Below, piece after piece: positions 7,969 to 14,711 of a stretch of DNA of 14,799 bases (positions within the stretch are counted from its first letter, which is position 1; the number at the start of each line of letters is the position of its first letter). Below the pieces are notes generated by a model. It was given only the letters and a program-made list of their open reading frames with translations. It did no database searches and was not told where the DNA came from. The stretch comes from Pseudofrankia asymbiotica. Its GTDB lineage: Bacteria; Actinomycetota; Actinomycetes; Frankiales; Frankiaceae. The position numbers and the translations under genes were made by a program. Location of the stretch: NCBI RefSeq assembly GCF_001983105.1, contig NZ_MOMC01000065.1, forward strand, positions 47,184 to 61,982, given 5' to 3'.

Positions 7969-8673
7969 GTGGACGGTGAAGTGGACGGTGAAACGGAACG
8001 CGCCGCTCGCCTCCTGGCCGCGCAGGCACAGGCGGCCGAGCTGTTCACCGAGGTGGACCGGCGCGGCCTGATCGCTCCCGGGCGCGGCGAGCGCGCGGTC
8101 AGCGACGACATCCGTGACCTGGCCCACGACCTGTTCGGGGCCGACCGCCACTGGCACAAGCGGATCGTCCGCGCCGGGCCCAACACCCTGCAGCCCTACC
8201 GGCAGAACCCGCCGGACCGGATCATCGACGCCGACGACATCGTGTTCTGTGACTTCGGCCCGATCTTCGAGGGCTGGGAGGCCGACTTCGGCCGGACCTT
8301 CGTGCTCGGCGACGACCCGGTCAAGCACCGCCTCGTCGCCGACCTGCCCGCCGTCTTCGAGGCCGGCCAGCGCTTCTTCGAGGAAAGCCCGGACGTCACC
8401 GGCGCGCAGCTGTTCGCCACCGTCGAGCGGCTGACCGCCGGGGCCGGCTGGGTGTACGGCGGCCCGCACGCTGGGCATCTCGTCGGCGAGTTCCCGCACG
8501 CGACGGTCGACGGCGCCCAGATCGAGAACTACATCGCCGACGGCAACGACCGGCCGATGCGCCGCGCCGACCGGGCCGGGCGACGCTGCCACTGGATCCT
8601 GGAGATCCACCTGGTGGACCCGGAGCGCGGCTTCGGGGGCTTCTACGAACAGCTCCTCGACCTCGGCGGCTGA
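7969..8673 (+). CDS. Compact M24 family metallopeptidase
   Basis: A protein of about 234 residues consisting of just a pita-bread (aminopeptidase P / methionine aminopeptidase) fold, without the N-terminal creatinase-like domain of full-size Xaa-Pro peptidases. The five dimetal ligands can be placed by family pattern: D95 in CDFGP, D106 in EADFGRTF, H170 in GHLVG (H167 is also near), E212 in LEIHL and E227 in FYEQLL, so catalysis is probably intact. The histidine motif GHLVGEFPH departs from the usual GHGIG..HExP, which leaves the substrate open; it is probably a cytoplasmic dipeptidase or aminopeptidase. The GTG start at 7969 is preferred because of GGGAG 6 nt upstream; starting at 7879 would add 30 residues, partly encoded by tandem repeats. 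It follows nasN on the same strand, separated by the repeat array, and may be cotranscribed; no functional link to nitrate use is evident. Confidence 0.8.
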   Translation: MDGEVDGETERAARLLAAQAQAAELFTEVDRRGLIAPGRGERAVSDDIRDLAHDLFGADRHWHKRIVRAGPNTLQPYRQNPPDRIIDADDIVFCDFGPIFEGWEADFGRTFVLGDDPVKHRLVADLPAVFEAGQRFFEESPDVTGAQLFATVERLTAGAGWVYGGPHAGHLVGEFPHATVDGAQIENYIADGNDRPMRRADRAGRRCHWILEIHLVDPERGFGGFYEQLLDLGG

Positions 8674-8714
8674 CGTCCGGCCCTTCTGGCCCGCCCGCGC
8701 GAACGGGCCGGACG
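8674..8714. terminator. Terminator between convergent M24 and kinase genes
   Basis: CGTCCGGCCC (8674-8683) and GGGCCGGACG (8705-8714) are perfect 10-bp arms around a 21-nt loop, beginning immediately after the M24 stop and ending 14 bp before the kinase stop. A competing inner stem GGCCCG/CGGGCC (8688-8693 with 8704-8709) is possible. It can act in both directions. Confidence 0.7.
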
Positions 8715-8728
8715 GGCGGTGGCGCGAG

Positions 8729-10345
8729 CTACGTCGCCGCCGCCCCGGGCGCCGGCGAGTTTGAACCGGCCGAGGGCAGTCGCAGCGTCACCACGAGGCC
8801 GGCCGGCTCGCCGAGCGCGTAGCGGATGTCGCCGCCCGAGGCGGCCAGCAGGGTCGTCGCGATGCTCAGCCCGAGGCCGGAGCCGCCGATGTTGACGTTG
8901 CGCCGGCTGCGCCAGAAACGGCGCCCGATGCTCGCCAGCTCGTCGACGGTGACCCCCGGTCCCTGGTCGCTCACCCGGATGAGCACGTCGCCCGCCGGAG
9001 CGCCCGCGTGACGGGCCATGGGGCGGATGGTGTCGACGGTGGCGAGTCGGGCGGCGAGACGCGGGGCGTCGCGGGCGGTCTGGCCACCGTCGTCGCGCGC
9101 GGCGTCCGGGCCGGGCACGTCGTCGGCGGCGCCCGGACCCCCCGGGCCGCCCGGCTCCTCGGGGCGGTCGGGGCGGTCGGGGCGGTCGGGGCGGTCGGGG
9201 CGGTCGGGGCCCAGGCTCACGGTCACCGTGACGGTCGAGTCCAGCGGGGAGAACTTCAGCGCGTTGTCGATCACCGCGTCCAGCGCGCCCTCGAGGGCGT
9301 CGACGTCGGTCACCGCCGACACGCTGGTCAGCCCGGTCACGTCGACGCTGACGCCGCGGGCGTCGCCCATCGGCCGCCACGCCGCGACCCGCTCGTCGAC
9401 GACGGCACGGACGTCGATCTTCTCCGGGCGCGCCACGTGGTGCTCCGCCCTGGCCAGCGCGAGCATCTCGTCGAGGACCCGGACCAGCCGGCGCGCCTCC
9501 ACCCGGGTCTCCCCCACCTCCTCCTGCCACTGGTCCGGCAGGTCCATCACGAGGTTCTCGATCCGCAGCAGCAGCGCCGACAGCGGGTTGCGCAGCTGGT
9601 GGGAGGCGTCCGCGACGAACGCGCGCTGCGCCTCGACGGCGTCCTCCACGTGGCCGGCCATCTCGTTGAACGACAGGGTCAGCCGGCGCAGCTCCGGCGG
9701 CCCGGCGCGGCCCAGCACCCGGGCCGAGAGCCGGCCCGTCGCGATCTCGTGAGTGACCAGGCCCAGGTCGTGGACCGGGCGCAGCACCCAGCGCGTCAGC
9801 CGCACGGCGGCCCCCACCCACAGGCAGGTGACGACGACGGCCGCGGCCAGCAGCCACAGCCACCAGCGCAGGATCCGGTCGGAGAGCCGGCCCGTCGGCG
9901 AGATCGTCACCGCCGCGCCGACGACGTCCCGGCCGGAGACGACCGGTTCGGCGACCACCAGCGGGCGGTCCTGCCAGGGCCAGATCTGACCGGGGTCGCT
10001 GGACCGGCGGCCCCGCAGGGCGCCCTGCAGCGCGGGGCGCAGCTCCTCCACGCGCGCGTCGACCCCCGCGCTGGACGCGGCGCGCACGTCCTCGTTCAGG
10101 TCGACGACCACTGCGACGATCCCGTACAGCTGCTCGTAGTGGGCCAGCTCCTCGCGCAGCTCCTGGTCGCCGTCGCCCAGGGGCGCCTGGCCGGCGATAC
10201 CCGCGAACCGCGAGGTGTCCGCGAGACGGTCGACGAACATCTGCTGCTGCTGGCTCTGCGCGACGCTGCGCCCGAGCGGCACACCCAGCGCCGCCAGCGT
10301 CGCCGTCATGAACGCGAGCAGGATCGTGAGCAGCCTCGTGCGCAT
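8729..10345 (-). CDS. Membrane sensor histidine kinase with HAMP domain
   Basis: A 538-residue kinase when started at the ATG at 10345. TM1 is about 5-24, an extracytoplasmic sensor of about 135 residues follows (25-160), and TM2 is about 161-181. Then come a HAMP linker (about 182-235), an H-box ASHQLRNPLSAL with phosphorylated H249, an N-box VIDNALKFSP with N361, a G1 box SDQGPGV with D460, and a G2 box GSGLGLSI. All catalytic motifs are intact. N-box to G1 is about 99 residues instead of the usual 25-30: a low-complexity insert with five DRP repeats and Gly/Pro/Asp-rich sequence sits there. A GTG at 10432 would extend the frame into the sigma-factor gene with a Pro/Arg-rich lead, so ATG 10345, which opens the TM helix, is preferred (AGGG 7 nt upstream). 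It follows the sigma-factor gene by 46 bp and is probably cotranscribed. No response regulator lies beside it. The signal is unknown. Confidence 0.88.
   Translation of the reverse strand: MRTRLLTILLAFMTATLAALGVPLGRSVAQSQQQQMFVDRLADTSRFAGIAGQAPLGDGDQELREELAHYEQLYGIVAVVVDLNEDVRAASSAGVDARVEELRPALQGALRGRRSSDPGQIWPWQDRPLVVAEPVVSGRDVVGAAVTISPTGRLSDRILRWWLWLLAAAVVVTCLWVGAAVRLTRWVLRPVHDLGLVTHEIATGRLSARVLGRAGPPELRRLTLSFNEMAGHVEDAVEAQRAFVADASHQLRNPLSALLLRIENLVMDLPDQWQEEVGETRVEARRLVRVLDEMLALARAEHHVARPEKIDVRAVVDERVAAWRPMGDARGVSVDVTGLTSVSAVTDVDALEGALDAVIDNALKFSPLDSTVTVTVSLGPDRPDRPDRPDRPDRPEEPGGPGGPGAADDVPGPDAARDDGGQTARDAPRLAARLATVDTIRPMARHAGAPAGDVLIRVSDQGPGVTVDELASIGRRFWRSRRNVNIGGSGLGLSIATTLLAASGGDIRYALGEPAGLVVTLRLPSAGSNSPAPGAAAT
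9161..9205. repeat. Five perfect 9-bp repeats in the kinase gene
   Basis: GGGGCGGTC is repeated five times without a mismatch; in the kinase frame it encodes five D-R-P units (about residues 381-395). Perfect identity and frame-preserving length suggest a slippage-prone microsatellite inside the ATP-binding domain insert. Confidence 0.95.
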
Positions 10346-10391
10346 GCTGGTGCCCTGGCCTTCTGTCGGTGCCCCGCGGCCGCCCCGGGGA

Positions 10392-10979
10392 TCAGTCGGT
10401 CCGCGGGGCCGCGGGGCGAGCGCCGGTGACACCCCGGGCGGTCAGGGCGGTACGCAGCTCGCGGACGGCGACGTGGTGGCGCGACTTGACCGTGCCGGCC
10501 GGGATGCCGAGCGCGGCGGCGACCTCGGCGTGGGAGCGGTCGAGCCAGTGCAGGTGTACCAGGGTCGCCCGGTGCGGCGCGGACAGCGTCTCGAGCGCGG
10601 TGGCGAGGACGTGGCGCAGCAGCACCGCCTCGAGCTGGTCCTGCCCGGCCGGGTCCGCCACGACGGGCAGGTTGTCGGTCAGCTCCAGCGGGCGGGTCGC
10701 TCGCCTGCGCAGCCAGTCGACGGCCACGTTGTGGGCGACGCGGAACAGCCAGCGCCGCAGTTCCTCGTCGCAGGTCAGGCCAGTGAGCAGGTCGGCGTGC
10801 CGCCAGGCGCGCAGGAACGTCTCCTGGACGATGTCCTCGGTGCGCCCCGGGTCACCCGGCAGCAGCCGGGACACATAGCGCTCCAGGGCCGGGCCGCAGT
10901 CACGGACCAGATGGTCGCCGAAGTGCCGCCGCCGGGCCGCGTCGGCCCGTTCTGGAGCGGGCGCGGGCACGCTCGTCAT
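10392..10979 (-). CDS. ECF-type sigma-70 family RNA polymerase sigma factor
   Basis: A 195-residue extracytoplasmic-function sigma factor that redirects RNA polymerase to a small regulon. Region 2 spans about 28-92 (ERYVSRLLPG, then EDIVQETFLRAW, and the -10-contacting helix with RRWLFRVAHNVAVDWLRRR). Region 4 spans about 124-177, with the helix-turn-helix HAEVAAALGIPAGTVKSR, which reads the -35. There is no SnoaL or other C-terminal extension. The sequence resembles the SigL/SigK-like ECFs, but the subgroup is not certain. The ATG has GGAGGGA about 8 nt upstream. ECF genes are usually followed by a zinc-binding anti-sigma factor; here the next gene is a sensor kinase, which suggests transcriptional or phosphorelay control. 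A 15-bp palindrome (11023-11037) sits 44 bp upstream and could be an operator. Confidence 0.88.
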   Translation of the reverse strand: MTSVPAPAPERADAARRRHFGDHLVRDCGPALERYVSRLLPGDPGRTEDIVQETFLRAWRHADLLTGLTCDEELRRWLFRVAHNVAVDWLRRRATRPLELTDNLPVVADPAGQDQLEAVLLRHVLATALETLSAPHRATLVHLHWLDRSHAEVAAALGIPAGTVKSRHHVAVRELRTALTARGVTGARPAAPRTD

Positions 10980-11022
10980 GGGCAGTCCCTCCGCCGGGCG
11001 TCCGGTGTCAACGGTGGCCGAG

Positions 11023-11037
11023 CTGACGCCACGTCAG
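11023..11037. promoter_or_regulatory. Palindromic operator candidate upstream of the sigma gene
   Basis: CTGACG-CCA-CGTCAG is a perfect palindrome with 6-bp arms and 3-bp spacer, 44 bp before the sigma-factor start in the 171-bp gap. It has the size of a dimeric regulator site. No clear ECF-type AAC...CGT promoter is seen beside it, so autoregulation is not shown. Confidence 0.4.
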
Positions 11038-11105
11038 GCTACGGTCACCCCACCGAGCGCGGACCGATTTGAGAGGGATTTGAAGCTGTTACGGCGAATG
11101 TTTAC

Positions 11106-11131
11106 CTGTCGGCCAAAAGAGGGCCGGTCAG
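11106..11131. terminator. Weak stem-loop after the beta-helix/AAA gene
   Basis: CGGCC and GGCCG enclose AAAAGAG, with a further CTG/CAG pairing outside a small bulge, 20 bp past the stop of the minus-strand beta-helix/AAA gene. There is no T-tract. A direct repeat CCGGTCAG follows twice. It may end that transcript before the sigma gene. Confidence 0.35.
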
Positions 11132-11150
11132 CCGGTCAGTTGGGCGGCCG

Positions 11151-14063
11151 TCAGCTTGACGGCACGTCGTCGGGGACGAGCCGCAGCAGGTCGTCGGTGC
11201 TCGGGTCCGTCAGGTCCGCGACCCGCTGGGCCTGGATCTCGGTCATCCGCTGGAACACCTGCCTGGCGAGCCGGCCGTTGCCGAAGCCGCGGACCCGCGG
11301 GACTCCGGAGAAGTACCCGGCCAGCGCCGCGCGCGCCGGCTCGGTGAGCTCGTACTCGTGCTGGGCGCACTGCGCCTCGACGATGTCGGCCAGCTCGTCG
11401 TCGGCATAGTCGTCGAAGGTGATCGTGCGGGTGAACCGCGAGGCCAGGCCCGGGTTCGAGTCGATGAACCGGGACATCTCGCCGGGGTAGCCGGCGACGA
11501 TGACCACCGCCCTGTCCCGGTTGTCCTCCATCAGCTTCACCAGGGTCGCGACCGCCTCCTGGCCGAAGTCGTTGCCCACGCCCGGCGGGACCAGGGCGTA
11601 GGCCTCGTCGATGAACAGCACCCCGCCGAGGGCCCGGCGGAACACCGCCGTCGTCTTCGGTGCCGTGTGGCCGATGTACTCGCCGACCATCGCGGACCGG
11701 TCGGCCTCGACGAGGTGGCCACGCTCCAGCATCCCGAGCGCGGTCAGCAGCCGGCCGTAGAGGCGGGCGACGGTCGTCTTGCCGGTGCCCGGGTTGCCCG
11801 CGAAGATCAGGTTGCGGGACAGCGGCGGGGCGGCGAGCCCGGCCTCCTGCCGGCGGCGCACCGTCTGCATGAGCTTCACCTGCGCGCCGACATCGCGCTT
11901 CACCCGGTCCAGACCGACCAGGCCGGCGAGCTCCGCCAGCAGGTCGTCGAGCGACTCGACCGGGGGTGCCTCCGGCCGGTCGTCCGCCTCGCCGTCGGCC
12001 CCGGTGCCGCCGTCCCGGCCATCCGGCGCGGCCGTCCCCGGCACCGTCCCGCCGGGGCCGTCGGCCGCGCCGTCCCGACCGGACGCGGGAATGTTGACGG
12101 TCCGCACCCGGGTGACCGTGCAGCGCTCGAACCTCGGCGCGCCGCCGTCGGCGAGACTCAGGTCGGTCTCCGTGTCGCGGATACGCAGGCCGGCGATGCG
12201 GGGCGTGGCCCGGGCGCCGACGTGCAGCGCGGGGAACGCGGCCGCCGTGATCTCGCCACCGTCGAACGCGCCGCCGGCGTCGTCGCCGACGAAGACGCCG
12301 TTCTTGCCGGTGCGTGCCACCAGCAGGCCGCTGACGGCCGGGGCGGCCGCACGCCAGACGACCAGGCCGGAACCCGTCGCGTCCGCGATCCGGCAGTCGG
12401 TGATCTGGGCCTCGCCGCGCTCGGCGACCACCACGCCGGCGGCGCCGGTGCGCTCGACCCGGCACCCGGTGAGCGTCGCCTTCGCGTCCGAGCCGACCCG
12501 GATGCCCACGTCGGCGCTGTCGGTGACGACGCAGCCGGTCGCGGTGGCGGACGCCGTCGCGTTCGCGCTGATCCCGATGCCGTTGCCGGCCAGCTCGCAG
12601 CCGTGCGCCGTCAGCGTGGCGTCCTGCTCGGCGTGCAGCGCGGACATGGCGGCGCCGCTGACCCGGCCGCCCTCCACCCGGACGGCGGCCCGGCCGACCG
12701 CGTGCACCCCGTGCTCGGGGGTGGCCCGCAGCGTCACGTCGACGAGCGTGACCGACGCGGCGCCGGCCGCGTGGACCGCGCTGTAGCCGGCCTCCTCGAT
12801 GGCCACGTCGCGAAGGGTGGCGAGGCCCGCGTCGGCGACGAACACCCCGTTGGCCGCCGGCCGGAACACCCGGCCGCCGTCGACCGTGATGACCGCCGAT
12901 CCGCGCGCGACCACGGCGGAGGTGCCGACCCGCTCCAGCACGCAGCCGGTGAGCGTCACGGCGGACGCCCCGGCCGCGACGACGCCGGCGCGGGCGGGCG
13001 AGCGCAGCCGGCAGCCGGACAGCGTCACCGTCGCGGCGCCCTCGACGAGCAGCCCGTCCGTGCCGGCGGACTCCAGCTCACAGTCGTCGGCGACCACCTC
13101 GGGCCCAGGTCGGTCGGCGGTGCCGTCCGCGCCTCCCGGGCCGTCCGCGTCCCGCCGGCCGTCAGCGCTTTCCGAGCCGGTCCCGCCCGTGGCCGGGCCG
13201 GGTGCGGCGGCCGCGGCGCTCGCGCCCGCCGCCGTGCCCAGGCCGGGGACGCCGGGGGACGCCGGCGACGAGCCGAGGACACGGACGCCTTCGGTACCGG
13301 CGCCGCGCACGGCGCAGCCGCGCAGCCGGACCGTCGCCGTGTCCTCGACGAGCACGCCGCTGCGGCCGGTCCCGGTGATCTCGCAGCCGTCGGCGCTCGC
13401 GGTGGCCTGGCCGCGGGCGCGCAGGCCGGAGCCGGTGGTCCGGGAGATCCGGCAGCCCCGCAGGGTGACCGTCGCGCCGGCGCTGGCGACGACCCCGGTG
13501 CCGTCCACGTCGGTGACGACGCAGGCCTCCAGGGTGGGCCCGCCGGTGCCGGCGGCATGCGCGCCGGCCAGTTGGGCGCCGCTGATCCGGCAGTCGCGCA
13601 GCGTCGGCGAGGCGTCCCCGACGATCTCCACCCGGCCGCCGACGATCTCGCATCCTCGCAGGGTCGGCGCGCCCGCCTCGATGACGACCGCGGGCAGCGA
13701 CGGGTCGGCGCCCACGATGACCAGCCCGGACAGCACCACCGACCCGCGCAGGACGAGCGGCCCGCCGCCCGCGAGCCACACGGTGCCGCCACCGGCGGCC
13801 GCGGCGAGTGTGACCGCCTTGTCGACCACGAGGGTCTCGGCGTAGCGGCCAGGCGGGAGCGTCACGGTCTGGCCCGGCACCGCCGCCGCGAGCGCGGCGG
13901 CCAGCGGCCCGTGCCTGGGCCCAGGACCGGGACCGGGTGGCGGGCCGAACGGGGACGGCTCCGGCCATCCGGCGGACCCCGCCGGGGGCGACGGCGGAGG
14001 CGCGGGCGGGGGCGACGGCGGCGCGCTCGCCGCCGGCGCCGCCTGCTGTCGTGGCCTTCGCAT
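11151..14063 (-). CDS. Right-handed beta-helix repeat protein fused to CbxX/SpoVK-type AAA ATPase
   Basis: A 970-residue protein. Residues 1-50 are Pro/Ala-rich with no signal peptide or membrane helix, so it should be cytoplasmic. From about 55 to 650 there are some 21 coils of about 23 residues of the right-handed parallel beta-helix (pectin-lyase/NosD-like) type, opening with GQTVTLPPGRYAETLVVDKAVTL; about 14 coils carry Cys at the same position (GCRI, DCEL, GCVV and similar). A Gly/Ala/Asp-rich stretch (about 268-335) interrupts the helix, and an acidic linker (about 655-710) leads to the AAA module. That module starts LDDLLAELAGLVGLDRVK and has Walker A GNPGTGKT (756-763), Walker B VLFIDEAYAL (D819-E820), a sensor-1 AGYPGEM and a likely arginine finger in LASRFTRTI. 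It belongs to the CbxX/CfqX/SpoVK/EccA group, hexameric remodelling ATPases. The beta-helix may bind a partner or polymer for the ATPase to act on; this is inference. The ATG lacks a well-spaced ribosome binding site (GGAAGGA is about 13 nt away). The substrate is unknown. Confidence 0.88.
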   Translation of the reverse strand: MRRPRQQAAPAASAPPSPPPAPPPSPPAGSAGWPEPSPFGPPPGPGPGPRHGPLAAALAAAVPGQTVTLPPGRYAETLVVDKAVTLAAAAGGGTVWLAGGGPLVLRGSVVLSGLVIVGADPSLPAVVIEAGAPTLRGCEIVGGRVEIVGDASPTLRDCRISGAQLAGAHAAGTGGPTLEACVVTDVDGTGVVASAGATVTLRGCRISRTTGSGLRARGQATASADGCEITGTGRSGVLVEDTATVRLRGCAVRGAGTEGVRVLGSSPASPGVPGLGTAAGASAAAAAPGPATGGTGSESADGRRDADGPGGADGTADRPGPEVVADDCELESAGTDGLLVEGAATVTLSGCRLRSPARAGVVAAGASAVTLTGCVLERVGTSAVVARGSAVITVDGGRVFRPAANGVFVADAGLATLRDVAIEEAGYSAVHAAGAASVTLVDVTLRATPEHGVHAVGRAAVRVEGGRVSGAAMSALHAEQDATLTAHGCELAGNGIGISANATASATATGCVVTDSADVGIRVGSDAKATLTGCRVERTGAAGVVVAERGEAQITDCRIADATGSGLVVWRAAAPAVSGLLVARTGKNGVFVGDDAGGAFDGGEITAAAFPALHVGARATPRIAGLRIRDTETDLSLADGGAPRFERCTVTRVRTVNIPASGRDGAADGPGGTVPGTAAPDGRDGGTGADGEADDRPEAPPVESLDDLLAELAGLVGLDRVKRDVGAQVKLMQTVRRRQEAGLAAPPLSRNLIFAGNPGTGKTTVARLYGRLLTALGMLERGHLVEADRSAMVGEYIGHTAPKTTAVFRRALGGVLFIDEAYALVPPGVGNDFGQEAVATLVKLMEDNRDRAVVIVAGYPGEMSRFIDSNPGLASRFTRTITFDDYADDELADIVEAQCAQHEYELTEPARAALAGYFSGVPRVRGFGNGRLARQVFQRMTEIQAQRVADLTDPSTDDLLRLVPDDVPSS

Positions 14064-14375
14064 CCTGTGGTCCGCTGTCCTTCCGCGTATCCGCGGCCGT
14101 CGCGTCGTCCGCGTGCCGCCTACCTGGTGCCCGACCGCGCGTTCTGGCCCTTCGCCGGGCGCTGGGCCATAACCGCCTGGACCTCATTGTGGTCCCCGGC
14201 GCGCGGGAACGGGAGGCCGGGGCGGCGGCTATCCGCACCGCGGCGCGCGTCACGCCAAACCGTCGGCCGTATAGTCGGTCGAACGGGCGCGCCGCCCAGC
14301 CGGAGCACTCTCGTCCGAGTGGTTGACGCTCGCTCCCGGAGGGTGAGAACCGCTGGCGGATGACGGGTTGGTGAC
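14064..14375. other. Divergent intergenic region, 312 bp
   Basis: This region separates the minus-strand beta-helix/AAA gene from the plus-strand 111-residue gene. It has no supported gene. A TATAGT box (14270-14275) and a small stem CACTC/GAGTG near 14310 are visible; no promoter for the minus-strand gene could be assigned. Confidence 0.6.
14270..14275 (+). promoter_or_regulatory. Candidate -10 box for the 111-residue gene
   Basis: TATAGT matches the TATAAT consensus at five of six positions and would start transcription near 14282, 94 nt before the start codon. The upstream 16-18 bp spacing shows no good TTGACA-like -35. Confidence 0.35.
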
Positions 14376-14711
14376 GTGGTGGAGCAGCTCGACGGGTGGC
14401 TGAGACTCGTGAATCTGAAAGGATTCCTGGTCGCGCTGTCAGAAATAGTCGGCTATCGGTTCGGCGAGCTTGACTGGGGTGCCGTCGAGACCGGCCTGGA
14501 GGTCGGGCCGGATGACGACGAGTGGTTCACCTATCCGCTCGTCGGCCGAACTACGGTGGAGATCGCCGTCTCCCGGGCCGAGGAGGAGGGCGATATCGAC
14601 GTCAGGGTCCAGTTCCCCGCCGACAGCCCTTGTCTCGGGAAACAGATCGAGGTCGCCTGGATGATTTTCAACCGCTTCGAGATCTCACCGACCTTCGAAA
14701 TGATCGACTGA
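14376..14711 (+). CDS. Uncharacterised acidic 111-residue protein
   Basis: This gene is not recognised. The protein has a short helical N-terminus (LDGWLRLVNLKGFLVALSEIVG), then a probable beta-rich part with alternating hydrophobic residues (FTYPLVGRTTVEIAVS, IDVRVQFPA, QIEVAWMIFNRFEI), and ends EMID. It has no signal peptide, membrane helix or metal motif, a single Cys (about 86) and an acidic composition. The compact alpha-plus-beta outline is like small immunity or SMI1-type proteins, but there is no motif to prove this. The start is GTG at 14376 or the adjacent GTG at 14379; an in-frame stop at 14361-14363 rules out a longer form and the ribosome binding site is poor. Codon usage is less GC-extreme than its neighbours (gaa, ata, att, ttc codons), which may hint at transfer. 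It is divergent from the beta-helix/AAA gene and its end overlaps the tail of a convergent gene. Confidence 0.7.
   Translation: MVEQLDGWLRLVNLKGFLVALSEIVGYRFGELDWGAVETGLEVGPDDDEWFTYPLVGRTTVEIAVSRAEEEGDIDVRVQFPADSPCLGKQIEVAWMIFNRFEISPTFEMID

Noticed and set aside
10346..10432. Upstream GTG at 10432 as the kinase start
   Set aside because: It would overlap the sigma gene and add a Pro/Arg-rich leader before the first membrane helix; the ATG at 10345 places the helix at the N-terminus as usual.
11006..11011. TTGACA on the minus strand as the sigma-gene -35
   Set aside because: The sequence 17 bp downstream is the ribosome binding site area (GGGACT), and no -10 is present.
11358..14363. A 1001-codon open frame antisense to the beta-helix/AAA gene
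   Set aside because: Its composition is low complexity and has no recognisable domain; the opposite strand has intact Walker motifs and periodic repeats.
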